Part shown: positions 11,143 to 22,839 of the stretch, piece by piece
Position numbering within the stretch: position 1 is the stretch's first letter
How the letters are laid out: each line of letters opens with the position of its first letter
DNA from: Balaenoptera acutorostrata
Taxonomy: Eukaryota; Chordata; Mammalia; Artiodactyla; Balaenopteridae
Direction: 5' to 3'
Assembly: GCF_949987535.1 (NCBI RefSeq)
Contig: NC_080080.1
Span: 64,819,006 to 64,883,005, forward strand
Length of the DNA: 64,000 nucleotides
Notes under the pieces: model-generated
What the model saw: the letters and a program-made list of their open reading frames with translations, nothing else
What the model was told of the DNA's origin: nothing
The model's database searches: none
Translations under genes and position numbers: made by a program

Positions 11143-11325
11143 TTGCAGCCAGTTCAATATGGGGAGCAGGGGAGAATGGAAGAGAAAGAGAAAAAAACAA
11201 AAGACATGCAGTTTGGAAAGGAAGAAACAAAACTACCTTTATTTGCAGATGACATGATCCTGTGTGTAGAAAATCCTAAGAAAAAAACAACCAAACAAAC
11301 AAACAAAAGCCCTATTAGGACTTAA
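11143..11325 (+). pseudogene. L1M ORF2 reverse transcriptase fragment
   Basis: Translation holds 'FADDMILCVENPKKK', the catalytic box of L1 reverse transcriptase, after a degenerate linker. It ends at stops on both sides and is embedded in the L1M at 9400-13424. Confidence 0.8.
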
Positions 11326-12190
11326 AGCAAGTTCAGTAAAGTTACAGGATATAAATCAATATACAAAAGTCAATTGTATTTCTATATACTAGAAACAAAT
11401 ACTCCAAAAATAAAATTGACTATTTTATTCACAATAGCTTTTAACCAAAGAGATGTTGACTTGTACACTAAAGAACATTGCTGAGAGAAATTACAGCAGA
11501 TTTAAAAATGTGAGAGACATTAAATTTTCATGGATTAGAAGACATTATTGTTAAGTTGGAAATTCCCCAGATTGACCTATAGATTCAATGCAGTCACTAA
11601 CAAAATTCCAGAAGGCTTTTTTTTTTAGTAGAAGTTGACAAGCTGATCCTAAAATTTATGTAGACGTGCAAAGAACCCAGAATAGCTACAACATTTTTGA
11701 AACAGAAGAAAAAAATTGGAAGACTTACACTACTCAGTTTCGCGTTTAACTATAAAGCTACATTATTCAAGTTAGTGGCATAAGGATAGACATGTAGATT
11801 AATGGAACAGAATCAAATGTAATAGTCCAGAAATGAACCTTTATAATTTATGTTCAATCAATTTTAAACAAAAGTGCCAAGGACATTAAATGGAGAAAGG
11901 ATAGTCTTTTCAACCAATGGTACTGGAAAAGTTAAATATCCATATGAAAAAAAAAAAGAATTTAGACTCTTACCTCAGCTGTATACAAAAATTAAATGGC
12001 TGAATAGACTTAAATGTAAAGCCTGAAACTGTAAAACTTCTGAAAAACTCACAGGAGAAATTTTCATGAGCTTGGGTTAGGCCAAGACTTCTTAGATTCA
12101 GCATCAAAAGCACAATCCATAAAAGATGAAATTGGTAAATTGGACTTTATCAAAGCTTAAAACTTTTGTGCTTCAAAAGACACCATTAAG

Positions 12191-12320
12191 GGGACTTCCT
12201 CGGCGGTCCAGTGCTTAAGACTCCACGCTTCCACTGCGGGGGTGGCACAGGTTTGATCCCTGGTCGGGGAACTAAGATCCCACATGCTACGCGGTTCGGC
12301 CAAAAACAGAAAATTTTTTA
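12191..12320 (+). mobile_element. Short tRNA-derived SINE (CHR relative)
   Basis: About 130 bp with 'ggacttcctcggcggtccag', B box 'aggtttgatccctgg' and an A-rich tail. It is flanked by a perfect 16-bp target-site duplication, 'aaaagacaccattaag' (12175-12190 and 12321-12336). It is shorter than the 290-bp class and belongs to a related cetartiodactyl SINE type. Confidence 0.92.
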
Positions 12321-12474
12321 AAAAGACACCATTAAGAAAATGAAAAGAAAAGCCACCAACTAGAAGAAAATATTAACAAATTATATATCTGAAATGTGAC
12401 TTGTATCTAGGATATACAAAGAGCTCTTATAATGTAATAATAAGAAGGCAACTCAATTAAAATTGTTACATGAT

Positions 12475-12603
12475 GGGAATTCCTTGGCAGTCCAGTAGTT
12501 AGGGCTCCACGCTTCCACTGCAGGGGGCATGGGTTCGATCCCTGATCAGGGAAGTAATATCCCACATGCTGTTCAGCATGGCCAAAAAAAAAAAAAAAAA
12601 AAA
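12475..12603 (+). mobile_element. Short tRNA-derived SINE (CHR relative)
   Basis: Same short class as 12191-12320: 'ggaattccttggcagtccag', B box 'gggttcgatccctg' and a pure A tail of about 20. Target duplication 'gttacatgat' (12465-12474) and 'gttaaatgat' (12604-12613), with one mismatch. Confidence 0.88.
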
Positions 12604-13473
12604 GTTAAATGATATGTATAGACAGTTTATCAAAGAAAATATACAGCTGACTAATAAACACCTGAGAAGATACTCAGTGTCATTAGCCATTGGGGGAATG
12701 CAAAGTAAGACCACAGTGAGATACCACTTCATACCCACTAAGATGATTTTACTAAAAAAGGCAGACAATTACAAATGTTGGCAAGGATATGGAGAAACTG
12801 AGACCTTCACAGATTGCTGATGGGAATGGAAAATTGCACAGCCACTTTGGAAGACAATTTGGCAGTTTTGTAAAAAGTTAAATTTACTCCAGGATCCAGC
12901 AATTGCACTCCTACATCTACCCAAGAAAAATTAACATATGTTTACACAAAGATGTGTATGTGAATATTCATAGCAGCAGTATTCATAATGGCCCCAAACT
13001 GGGAACAATCTGAATGCCCACCACTGGTGAAAGGATAAACAAAATGCTATAAAGGCATACAATGGAATACTATTTAGCAATAAAGAGGGATGAACTGATA
13101 CACGCTATAACAAAGACAAACCTCAAAAACATGCCATGTGAAAGACACCAGACACGAGATGACATATTGTATGATTCTATTTATATCAGATTTCCCAAAA
13201 AGGCAAATAATCTGTAGAGACAGAAAACAGATCATGGGTTGCCTTGGGCTGGGAATGGTAGCTGACCGCAACTGGGCATAGGGAAATTGTTTGCAGTGAT
13301 AAAAATGCTCTAAGATTAGACTGTGGTGATGTTTCTACAACTTCCTAAATTTACTGAAACTCCTCACACAAGATGAACTTTATGGTATATAAATTATACC
13401 TCAATAAAGGTGTTAAAAAAAGCTCTGAAGCCTCGGAGAGGATTATAGGGCCATTTATGATCATGGCAGTTTT

Positions 13474-13795
13474 TTGTTTTTTTTTTTAGGAATTCCTTTA
13501 TTTTTATTATTTATTTATTTATTTATTTATTTTTGGCTGTGTTGGGTCTTCGTTTCTGTGCAAGAGCTTTCTCTAGTTGTGGCAAGCGGGGGCCACTCTT
13601 CATCGCGGTGTGCGGGCCTCTCACTATCGCAGCCTCTCGTTGTGGAGCACAAGCTCCAGACACGCAGGCTCGGTAGTTGTGGCTCACGGGCCCAGTTGCT
13701 CTGCGGCATGTGGGATCTTCCCAGACCAGGGCTCGAACCCGTGTCCTCTGCATTGGCAGGCAGATTCTCAACCACTGCGCCACCAGGGAAGCCCA
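13474..13795 (-). mobile_element. CHR-type SINE
   Basis: Minus-strand SINE starting 'gggcttccctggtggcgcag' with an (aaat)n tail. Target duplication 'gatcatggcagtttt' (13459-13473) and 'gatcatgacagtttt' (13796-13810). Between the (aaat)n tail and the target site is a short extra piece, 'ggaattcct', followed by a second A-run. Chance open frames of 80-109 codons over this SINE are not genes. Confidence 0.93.
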
Positions 13796-13810
13796 GATCA
13801 TGACAGTTTT

Positions 13811-16560
13811 GATAAGCAGTAATTTATTTGGATCAGGAACTCAAGAAAGTCTCCAGCAGACCTCATGGGGATTGGGGGTCGGGGCACGGGAGGGGAGGCT
13901 CCTGTTTGGACAGAGGTGGAGTGCGAACGAGGTACCACCACGCTCTTCCAGGCCCAAGGCTCCACGAATCTGCTGGTCCTCACCCTATTAATCCTTGCAT
14001 GTACCTAAGCCTGAGGACTTGAGCTATGATACTTTCTCCAAACTCTCTGGCCTCTTATTTCCAATTTTCTTTGTTTTAAGCTTTGTGACCTGCCTCAAAT
14101 TTCCTCTGTTCCCGACCTCAATTCCTGTTCATTATTATTGCTCCACCCAAACTCTTGATCATCATGTTTCCTCCCACCCAGCCCAGTAAACTGAGCCTGA
14201 CTTCTGATTGTTCCCGTTGCTTAACTTGTTTCATTAATTTTTACATACATAAAAAAAATTTTTCTCTGCCACTTTTAACCCTGGACTGCAGTCTAGCTCT
14301 GATTAAGCCTGCCACACTGCCTCAAAAGAAAAGCCCATCCTTTGATTCTTTGGGAGAATGATGACAGGTTTTTGACATACTCAATGTTGGTTCCAGGGAT
14401 GATATTCAGTAGATAACTGAAAATTTGAGATTAGAACCACAATGAGAAATTAGGGATGAAGATATAGATTTGGTCCTCACGTAAGTATAAAAAACAGGAA
14501 TGAGCTAAAACATAGACTTTGTGAAGTCCTACAAGGTAAAGGGATAGAGCATCATTGGAAACCAGGAAAAGTCCAGGGTTTTTTTTAAGAGTTACAAGTT
14601 AGAAATTTATGTAAGAAGATTTTATTTTACCTTGAATCCTCTAGGTTAATCATTGTAGTGAAAACTAACTGCTTGAAAAAAAACCCGATAGATATGGAAC
14701 AGACCCGTTTGGAGAAATTACTTAAGGTTATCCCCAAACTATCTAAAACCCCCAATGTGAAAGAGAAGTGTTTGATCATATTCTATTTAGAAGCTGACCT
14801 TTGCTCTTAGATCTTAAAGGAAGGAGACAGTCCTCGAGCAAAACACAAACCTAACTGTGAAACTGCCTCCCACTAGGTGGCAAAAGTAAGCTGCCAGAGG
14901 GAGAGAAAACAGCAGGGCTCCTGCACCCTGCTTTGTCGCTTCTTCCTGAGCGATGCGTCCTTAAAACCGTCATTTTGAAAAATTCAAACACTCTATACAT
15001 TTGACATACATAGTCTATATAACCCTAAAGTTTCCTGTGAAGTAGAAGAAGGAAGGGTGAAGATATACCTTGTGTTGAGTTTTGGTTGCAAACAGTTACG
15101 AATGTTTTGGGACACAACGTAAAATACTAAAATATTTACATAAAATACTAAAGAGAAAATTACTGTGGTCATTCACAGTTTTGTCCCAAGAGTCCTTGGG
15201 AAATACTAACTATTGAAGAATTCTGAGCTAAACGATCAATTCTGTTTTAAGCAAGCTGCTATAGCTGGTGGTAGCTCGTAGGAAGCTCTCAGAAGTCCTC
15301 TTTAAACCATTATCTATTACGATAGGTTGCTTTCTTCTCTTAAGTTGCATGAATATAAAAAGTTTCTGGAGGGCTCATTAATTATGTAGGACTTGGAATA
15401 TGTTTCAGGATAGCCTGAGACAAAACAGCATGTTTAAAGTATGCTATTCAAAGATTTTTTTTGTTAGGGTCACCAAATAATGGTCCACTTTTATTTTCAA
15501 TATTAACATTGCTAGTGACTTCCCTTCTCTTAGGTATTTTTTCTTTCTTTTTGTATATGTTTTACTGTGTCCTTTTGTCTCCAGATGTCTTTGAAAAGGC
15601 AGCAGTTTTATTCTAACAGAAACTGACTCCCCCAGTAAGGTTTGTAAGCTCAGGCCAGAATCACCAGAGAGCAGTGGAGTTTCCCTGGAACTGTAGTCCT
15701 GCACAACCAGAAATAGTATAAAGTTGGGGGGACATTTCTCAAATCTCAGCCAAGAGACAAATTTTTAGTTTCTTCCCCTAAAGTGCACGCTCAGATATTA
15801 GCATTGCATCACTTGTCACAGTGTTCTAATTTAATACTCTGATTTTTTTTTAAGCAGCCATTTATTCATCCATTCAACAAATATTTATTCAGTATCCCTA
15901 TGTGCCAAAATGAAAACAAAACAAAACACTGCTGCTTTTTAAACCAGAGGCAAGGTGCTTGGGTGTTTTGTTGTTGTTTTAAGTGAGTAACTTTCAAATT
16001 GTGATTCACTGTTTAGGTCAGTTCCATGAAAGGAAACCCTATTTTATTAATTCTTCCATTACAGGCTTTTCAATTTATGCAGATGACAGAACTCTGAACA
16101 GAGAATCATGTATCATCCCAGGAAATGAGCCTTGCTATTATTTTAAGCCTCATTGATTTGGAGGTTTTAAAATTTGACCACTTCAATAGAGTAGGAAAGA
16201 ATATATTCAACAAAACTTCATTATAAAGCACTTCAGTGTACCATGTATTCATTCCTATTTTACACCAAATGATGTGTGCCGTGCACGCTTTGATATGCAG
16301 TGTATCTTTCTCATAGTTGCAAGGAAACCTGTCATTCAGGGCCTCTTGCGTAGTCCCTGGCATCAGTATTGTTATGGGCTTCTACTGTCTCATTTTATGA
16401 ATGAGGCTGTTCTCTAGTCTCACCTTCAACTGAATTTATAATTGAGGGATTAATCATTTCTCTTATTTGCTTTTGAGAGGAGATTATAGGCAGTAATGGT
16501 TTTGCCGCTGGTTTCTACGGTGACTGCTCATGTAAGGATAAATCCAGAATAAAACATTAT
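13811..16560. other. Repeat-poor stretch, nothing recognised
   Basis: Mixed-composition sequence with several short chance open frames around 13.8-14.4 kb. No RNA gene, exon with matching splice sites, or defined repeat was recognised. A weak 'ttcaacaaatatttattcag' old-repeat motif lies near 15870. Confidence 0.45.
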
Positions 16561-17115
16561 GATTACATAAAAGTTAATTCACTCAATAAACCTTTATTGA
16601 ACGTCTGCTGCATACAGGGCAGTGTGATGGTATGTGTCTCAAGGTGTATATAAGAAATGCTCCTAAAGATTGATCACCATGATTAGAAGAAAGCCTGTAA
16701 TGCAAATTAAAGATAACTGGCCTATGAGAAATATAAACAAAATGTCTAAGAAATTTGGGGGACAGGAATGATTTTGACTAAGAAGATTTTATGTAGAAGG
16801 TGGCCTTCTCTAGAGAAGGAGAAGGATGAACCAGATTTCCCTCTAAACAATAGAGAAAAAAGGCATTTAGTAAAAGGTGTTTGGTCTGGCAGCTGGGCTA
16901 GCATGAGCCCAGGCACTGGTGGGTAGCGGGGGGGCTCATGTAGGGGACAGGACACTTTGGTTAAAGTGTAGCATTGGTCTTCAGGTCTTAGTGGGAACAA
17001 GGGCTAGAATGAGAGATAGAGATCAGACCGTGAAGTGTCTTGGACACCAGGACAAAGAATTTGGATCTCATCCAGCAGGTCATAAGAAGCCATGAAAATA
17101 TGCAAGCATGCAAAG
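16561..17115. mobile_element. Ancient interspersed repeat relics, family not assigned
   Basis: 'ttcactcaataaacctttat' near 16580 resembles a widespread old repeat motif. 'gatcagaccgtgaagtgtct' to 'agaatttggatctcatccag' (17022-17076) resembles an old mammalian repeat also seen here at 43925-44260 and 56880-57120. I cannot name the family. Confidence 0.35.
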
Positions 17116-19530
17116 CAGTCATGGCTCATTCACTGGCATAGGACATACACAACAATTAATATTAAGCAACAAATAATTTAGCAGATTAATTCAAGAAATA
17201 TCTTTTTTTTTCTAGCTCTAAAATTCTGTGGAATAAATAATATAATGCCCTCTTGATAATATAATTTGTTATTACATGGTTCAAATCATTTAGTTTTTTT
17301 CTTTAATTGAGAGCAAATATCCTAAAATATTATGCAGTAAAGGAAAGTCCTACTGTAACATCATGGGTGTTACTTCTGCCCCTCTATCATTAGCCATAAA
17401 AAATATTAGGTAATTAGATCTTGGGTCTTTTGAATACCATTGAAAGCAGCCCTAAGAATCATCTCCTGTGTGCCACTTCTGGACACCCCCCTTGCAGTGG
17501 CTGTAGAAATGGAAACTCCTTCTCTGTTGTTCCTTTGTGGAATAATAGGTACTTTCCCAGGATTAGCTGCTCCTGGAGAAGAAACAACTGATAATTGAAA
17601 ATGTCTTAATTTACATTTATATTTTGCTTGACATTTGTGGGCCAAAAGACAAATTACAAATGGCCTTGGTCAACAAACAATAATCTTATTAAACATGCTT
17701 TGGAAATATTTGTTGAATTTCATACTTCTTTTTTTCTATTAAGGCTGAAATTATGGATTCCATGATAGGTAAGGGAGAAGAAAGGCAGAGAGAAGTCTAA
17801 GGTTCTTTCTCTGGAAAAATATGTTAAACATTATAATACAATATGATCAGGAAACTGACCTAAGCCTTTACCTTCAGAAGTTTAGAATCTGGGAAATGTT
17901 TTACTTATTCATACTGGGGAAGATTTATAGAAAAGTGAAATGTACTACTATACTTATTTCATAGATAAGGCATCTGGAGTATGTGTATATAGGGTGTATA
18001 ACATAATAGCAACAAATGTAATAGATACTTAAAATTTTAAGATATGAAATTAAATACATTGAATATAAACAATTCTAAAATAGGTCATACTTTGCCATTA
18101 ATATCTATTTTCTTTGTTTAGAGATATAGTTCCATTTAAAAGCCTAATGTTATTCAAGATAAATTTTTAAGACATAAATTCCTTAGTTCTAGTTTTCATT
18201 TTAATGAGAGTTCAACACTTCTATTTAGTAAATATCCAACTGGGAAGGTTTCCGCAATTTTTTTTAGTAGGAAAGTTTACACAATAGAAGTGTTTTCTTA
18301 TTACCAGATTAGTTACTTTGAAGTATCTGGCAGATTACATCAGTCTCTTATTTGAATTGGTACTACAAGAAGACATCTATTGTACACCATTAGTGATGCA
18401 TTAAATTGGTTATTTGTTTTAAAATCGAAGCATGGTAGAATCTTTTGTGTTTGCCGTGGAAGATTGCTGTTATAATAAAACATTTTGAAATGAGTAAAGT
18501 TGCCCTTTTGGTTTAGTTAATGCATCACTGGAGAACCTAAAGATTTTAGCCTCTAACCACCCATCTCCTAGTTTAATAGAATGTGAGAAAACTGTGTAAA
18601 TTCCTTTATATTTTAAGGAAGAAAATTGTTACATATTATTTGTCTAATCACTTTATATCCACAGCTAAGAAAATAATAAAAGAGAAGACTTATTGATCAC
18701 TAGTCTCAAGTGTAGTCTTCTAAACATTTGAACATAATAAAATTAAAGTGTGCTGTGCTATTTTATCATGCTCATATATTGTAATAGTGATCTTGTGGAC
18801 ACTAAGATCATATAGTTACTTTATCATTGGAATTGTAACTAAACCATGTATCGGAAACCTTACTTTCTAGCTTCTATTAAAAAATTTGTACAAATGATGA
18901 AAAGCAGAGGACCAATAGTAACTTTTACTAATTACTGGCAGAAATGAGTGTATTTTGCTAAAGGTTTCCCACGATATACCGTGTAACCCAATACTAGTAA
19001 TAATTTAGCGCTAGGAATGGTTAAAACTTTTTGTCTGTTTAGTGACTAAATACATACTAGGCCATATTAGCTGGACAAGTAGATTGGTAGCGAATAGGTC
19101 TCATGCTTTTTTGAATCTCTTATAGTACTAGACACATATATAATTTAATAAAGACTCTCAATGATAACCTCACCTCTGAATTTCCCTGAGAAAATAAAGG
19201 ATAAATAAAATAAAGGCGTGGAGCCCCAGCTCCAGAGCAATCCACGAGAGCACCGATCTCTTATCTATACACTGCTCGTCTTAGACAAAGAGCTGTTTCA
19301 CTTCTGATCAGTCATTCCCTACCCCTGATGTCTAGAGCCCATATTCTCGGATTTTCTATGTCCTCTGGGGCTTGGTTTCTCAACAGTTACCTTTATCTTC
19401 TCCAGTGGCTTCTTTCCCTCAACTTGCAAGTATCTCCCTCATTTAAAAACAATCTTCCCCCTCCACTATACCTTCCTTTTTGAGCTTTAATATTATTTTC
19501 TTCCTTTCCTCAATTGCCGGACTCTTTGCA
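17116..19530. other. Repeat-poor AT-rich stretch
   Basis: No gene, RNA gene or repeat recognised. Around 18300-18560 the sequence is of higher complexity and contains a 13-bp inverted repeat around ATGCAT, described in the findings. Confidence 0.45.
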
Positions 19531-19539
19531 CTTTATCAC

Positions 19540-19896
19540 CCTTTTATTTACTGGTAGGCAATCAGTGAATACAGTATGATTTCCATCCCAACCACCATTA
19601 CAAGTGCCCTGGCCATGGTCACCATAGTCCTACCAATTGCCAAGTACCAGGGCCTATACTCAGCCCTCATCCTATTTGACCTTTCTGCAGGATTGCTTCC
19701 CTCCTTCATGAAACCCTCTTTTCCCTTGACTTACCTCTTCCTTTTGACTCCTTTTACTGGCCCCTTAAGTGCTGCTGTACCCAAGTTTTTTTACCCATGC
19801 TTCCTTGGCTCCTTTTGTGTCCTATCCGGTTCCATGACTTGCGTTATCATCCACATTTTGATGTTTTCCCAACCTCCGTATTTAGCTGTGACTCCT
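19540..19896 (+). pseudogene. L2 LINE reverse transcriptase relic
   Basis: The open frame at 19576-19935 contains 'SALILFDLSAGLLPSF', which fits the L2/CR1-type RT motif A ('DLSAAFDTVDH' in intact elements). The catalytic AFD part is replaced by GLL. The following 'KPSFPLTYLFLLTPF' fits the next conserved stretch with substitutions. The frame runs on into the LTR inserted at 19897, so the end of the open frame is not L2 sequence. The relic is too decayed for function. Confidence 0.6.
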
Positions 19897-20344
19897 TGTA
19901 TCAGTGAGCATTCTCCAGAGAAACAGAACCAGTAGTATGTATACGTAGAGAGAGAGAAAGACATTTTAAATAGTCGGCTCATGCAGTTTTGGGGCTGTCA
20001 AGTTCAAAGTCTGTAGTGCTGGTCAGCAAGCTGGAAACACAGGTAGAGTCGATGTTGCAATCTTGAGTCTGAAATCTGTAGGGCAGGCTGGCAGGATGGA
20101 AATTCTGTTGTCGTGTTGAGGCAGAATTCCTTCTTTGAAAACCTGATTTTGCTCTTAAGATCTTCAACTGATTGGATGAGCCCCACCCAGACTATCGAGG
20201 ATAATCTCCTTTACTTAAAATCAATTGCTTATAAATATTAATTACATCTACAAAATACTATCACAGCAACATCTAAACGAGTGTGTGATAAAGCAACTGG
20301 ACACCTCAGCCTAGCCAAGCCAACACGTAAAATTAACCATCACG
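19897..20344 (+). mobile_element. Solo LTR, MLT2-type (ERVL class)
   Basis: It begins 'tgtatcagtgagcattctcc' with 'agagaaacagaaccagtag', has 'caactgattggatgagcccc' inside, and ends 'aaaattaaccatcac' plus g. These are the start, middle and end of an MLT2 LTR. Flanks 'ctcct' (19892-19896) and 'ttccc' (20345-20349) are compatible with a decayed 5-bp duplication. No internal retroviral genes accompany it. Confidence 0.85.
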
Positions 20345-20394
20345 TTCCCTTACCACGTCTTGGTATGTTTCAGCTCTAGGGATAGTTGGAAGAC

Positions 20395-20515
20395 ATACAG
20401 ATTGAGATTTGACACTTGGTTCTTGTACTCACAGGCTGGGTTACCTTGGGCAAGTTTCTTAATCTCCCCAAATAGCAATTCCTTTGTTTACAAAACAGTA
20501 ATGATTGGTCTGTTT
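20395..20515 (-). mobile_element. MIR SINE relic
   Basis: 'gggttaccttgggcaagttt', 'cttaatctcc' and 'tgtttacaaaacag' follow the antisense MIR core. Confidence 0.6.
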
Positions 20516-20579
20516 GTCTTCATGGTAGACTTAGTCTTTTTGTATCAGCCCCATGCCTATCATATGCCAGTTATGTAAA

Positions 20580-22315
20580 TATGAATGAATGGAGTGCATA
20601 ATGAATGAAAGCAGGAAAAAGACTTGAGTTTTGATGTCACCCAAATGGAGAGCTAAGATTCAGACTTCAGAATCAGATTAACAGTTCTTACCAACAAATT
20701 TCTCTAGTAAGAATAAAAAAAAGGAAACGTGCCTACACAGTACATGTACTGTGTGTGTATGTGTGTTTCTTTATAGATAGAATGAATACAAGACACAGTG
20801 TTTACACACATATATACTGTATAGTGTATATGCTGTGTGGCCATTCATACAACAAACATTACACATCCCCAAAGTGCCAGGCCGTACACTAGGCATGGGC
20901 CGCACAACATTAAGAGTTTCCTGATTCTGCCTTTATTACTTTCTTCACTGGCCTCTGACATGTGAAAGATAATTGTCTGGAGAAGTTAATTATAGGTGAC
21001 TGCAGGATAGCAATAATGCTTACCTTTTTTCCTCCAGAAATGACAATATTATGTGTCAGTTTGGCTCTGCCGAATACTCCTTAAATAATATAAATCATGT
21101 AGAAAATTGACTTAATGACATGATTCTATCCTATAGGGAAATTTACAAACACAATATATGTTATGCTAATTATTAAAGGGATCAATATGTTGTTATGTTG
21201 CCACCTATAAGTATGAATTAATGTCACCAGCTTTCACTATATATAATGTTGAAATACATTTTAGAGATTTGCAGAAACACCTTTATATTTTGACAAAGCA
21301 TGTGGAATGTTTTATTAGCAACTTATTAAAAAAATAAGAATTCTGTTATATAATGGTTTATAATGATACAGAAACACTTGAGTGTACTATTATTATTCTA
21401 TTCTAAATTTGAGGAGGAAAGAGAAGGTTCAAAAGACTGTAGTAATGCCAGAGAGTACATCTGTATAATTGTTGTAAAGTTTGGTATAACAAACTCATAA
21501 GCTAATTGAGATGATGCACAGTTGTACCTGGAGAAAAATAATTTGTAGGGGTCTGTTGCAGGTATAATTGATAATTGAAAAGTTGTCCTGTAGTGTAAGT
21601 AGATTCTACTCCAGCCTTTAAATTACTAAATGACTAATGATACTACATAGCTAATGGTTTATACATTTTTCTCAATTGTCATTAAGAAAATATAATTGAA
21701 TATTATTACCTGTTTTAACGCACATGGCCTTTCCCAGTAATAAGCTCCCAGGAATTGACAATGATATCTACTACTGAACATTGATTCACTTGTGCTGTGG
21801 TTCACTAATATAAAACCCTGATAGCCTTAGTAATTTAGACTAAATGAAACAAAGCAGAAATTAAATAGGCTTTATCACTGTAGTAGTAATTTTGAGTGTT
21901 TATTCATTTGAGAAACAGTCTTATGATTTTTTGATTACATAAAGATCTAAGCTTCAGATTAAGGCCAAATCTGCATCATATAATATGAAATGGGGACTTG
22001 GCAATTACTAATAGACTTAAACCAATTTAATAGATTAAGTAACCCACTCTCTGTGGCGTTGAGTCCAGAAGATAATTGCCAGTTCTTTACTTCTTAATGA
22101 TCGTTCAGTGTTGGGAAGAATCATCTAGAGTTTTAAAAATGCCAGATAAAATAGGAAATTAATGAACCTTTCCTGATGAAAGGAGATGCTCCATGGAAGC
22201 ATTAAATCTATGGTTTTCATATGCTTGTGCTGAATTTTATACTAATTCTGTTGTTAATATATTAATTTTGACAACAAAGTAATAGTAGGTTTTTGAAATG
22301 GAAAGAACTGTTAGC
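20580..22315. other. Repeat-poor AT-rich stretch
   Basis: No gene or clear repeat. A weak old-repeat motif ('ttcatacaacaaacattaca', 'gtgccaggccgtacactagg') lies near 20843-20900, and a short TG-rich patch near 20745-20770. Confidence 0.45.
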
Positions 22316-22327
22316 GACCATTTAGAT

Positions 22328-22624
22328 CTGTGCTGTCCAGTATGTTAATCAATAGCCCATGTGGCTACTGAGCACTGGAAATATGGCTCGTCCACTTGGG
22401 ATGTGTGCCGTAAGGATTTCAAAGATCTAGTACCAAAAATAAATGTGTAAGATCTCATTAATGACTTTTTATTGATTAAATATTGAAATGATAATATTTT
22501 GGATATATCAGGTTAAATAAAAATATATTATTAAAATTAATTTCAACTGTTTCCTTTTACTTTTTAAATGTGGCTATAAAAATTACATATGTAGCCCATG
22601 TTATATTTCTATTGGACTGTGCTG
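22328..22624. mobile_element. Nearly complete non-autonomous hAT transposon relic
   Basis: The ends are inverted repeats: 'ctgtgctgtcc' on the left, and 'cagcacagtcc' when the right end is reverse-complemented. Flanking octamers 'atttagat' (22320-22327) and 'gtctagat' (22625-22632) agree at 6 of 8 sites, as expected for a decayed hAT duplication. The element sits immediately before a MIR. It is the same family as 1-78. Confidence 0.8.
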
Positions 22625-22625
22625 G

Positions 22626-22785
22626 TCTAGATAAACTCTTATTTTAAAGATAAGGAAATCGAAACCCAAAGAAGTGAAGGGACTTACCCAATCTTACACA
22701 GCTTATGAGTGGCAGAGCTGAGACTCAAACCCAGGCTTTCTGATATCTGACCCAGCTCTTTCCATTCTGACACTTCCTTCAGATG
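22626..22785 (+). mobile_element. MIR SINE
   Basis: 'aagataaggaaatcgaaacc', 'cttacccaatcttacacagc' and 'gtggcagagctgagactcaa' follow the MIR core in sense orientation. Confidence 0.85.
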
Positions 22786-22792
22786 TGGCAGT

Positions 22793-22794
<2 letters not shown>

Positions 22795-22830
<36 letters not shown>
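22795..22830 (+). repeat. (AC)18 microsatellite
   Basis: Uninterrupted AC dinucleotides over 36 bp directly after the MIR. Confidence 0.97.
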
Positions 22831-22831
<1 letters not shown>

Positions 22832-22839
22832 ACATACTC

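Larger units (their letters stand above)
9400..13424 (+). mobile_element. Old L1M LINE with internal deletion and nested insertions
   Basis: Sense-strand L1M text starts with the ORF1 5' region ('ccagatgttggactcggcag', 'gaaatgaaaaattcagtaaa'). It continues to 'aacagagcctcataaactg' of ORF1, then jumps near 10749 directly to the RT part of ORF2 ('aacatataaaaaggattaaa'). From there it runs through ORF2 and the 3' UTR to 'ttatacctcaataaaggtg' and an A-tail. The ORF1 C-terminus and the ORF2 endonuclease part are absent. Nested inside are a duplicated SINE block (9644-10667), a 56-bp retrocopy (10901-10956) and two short SINEs (12191-12320, 12475-12603). Confidence 0.85.
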
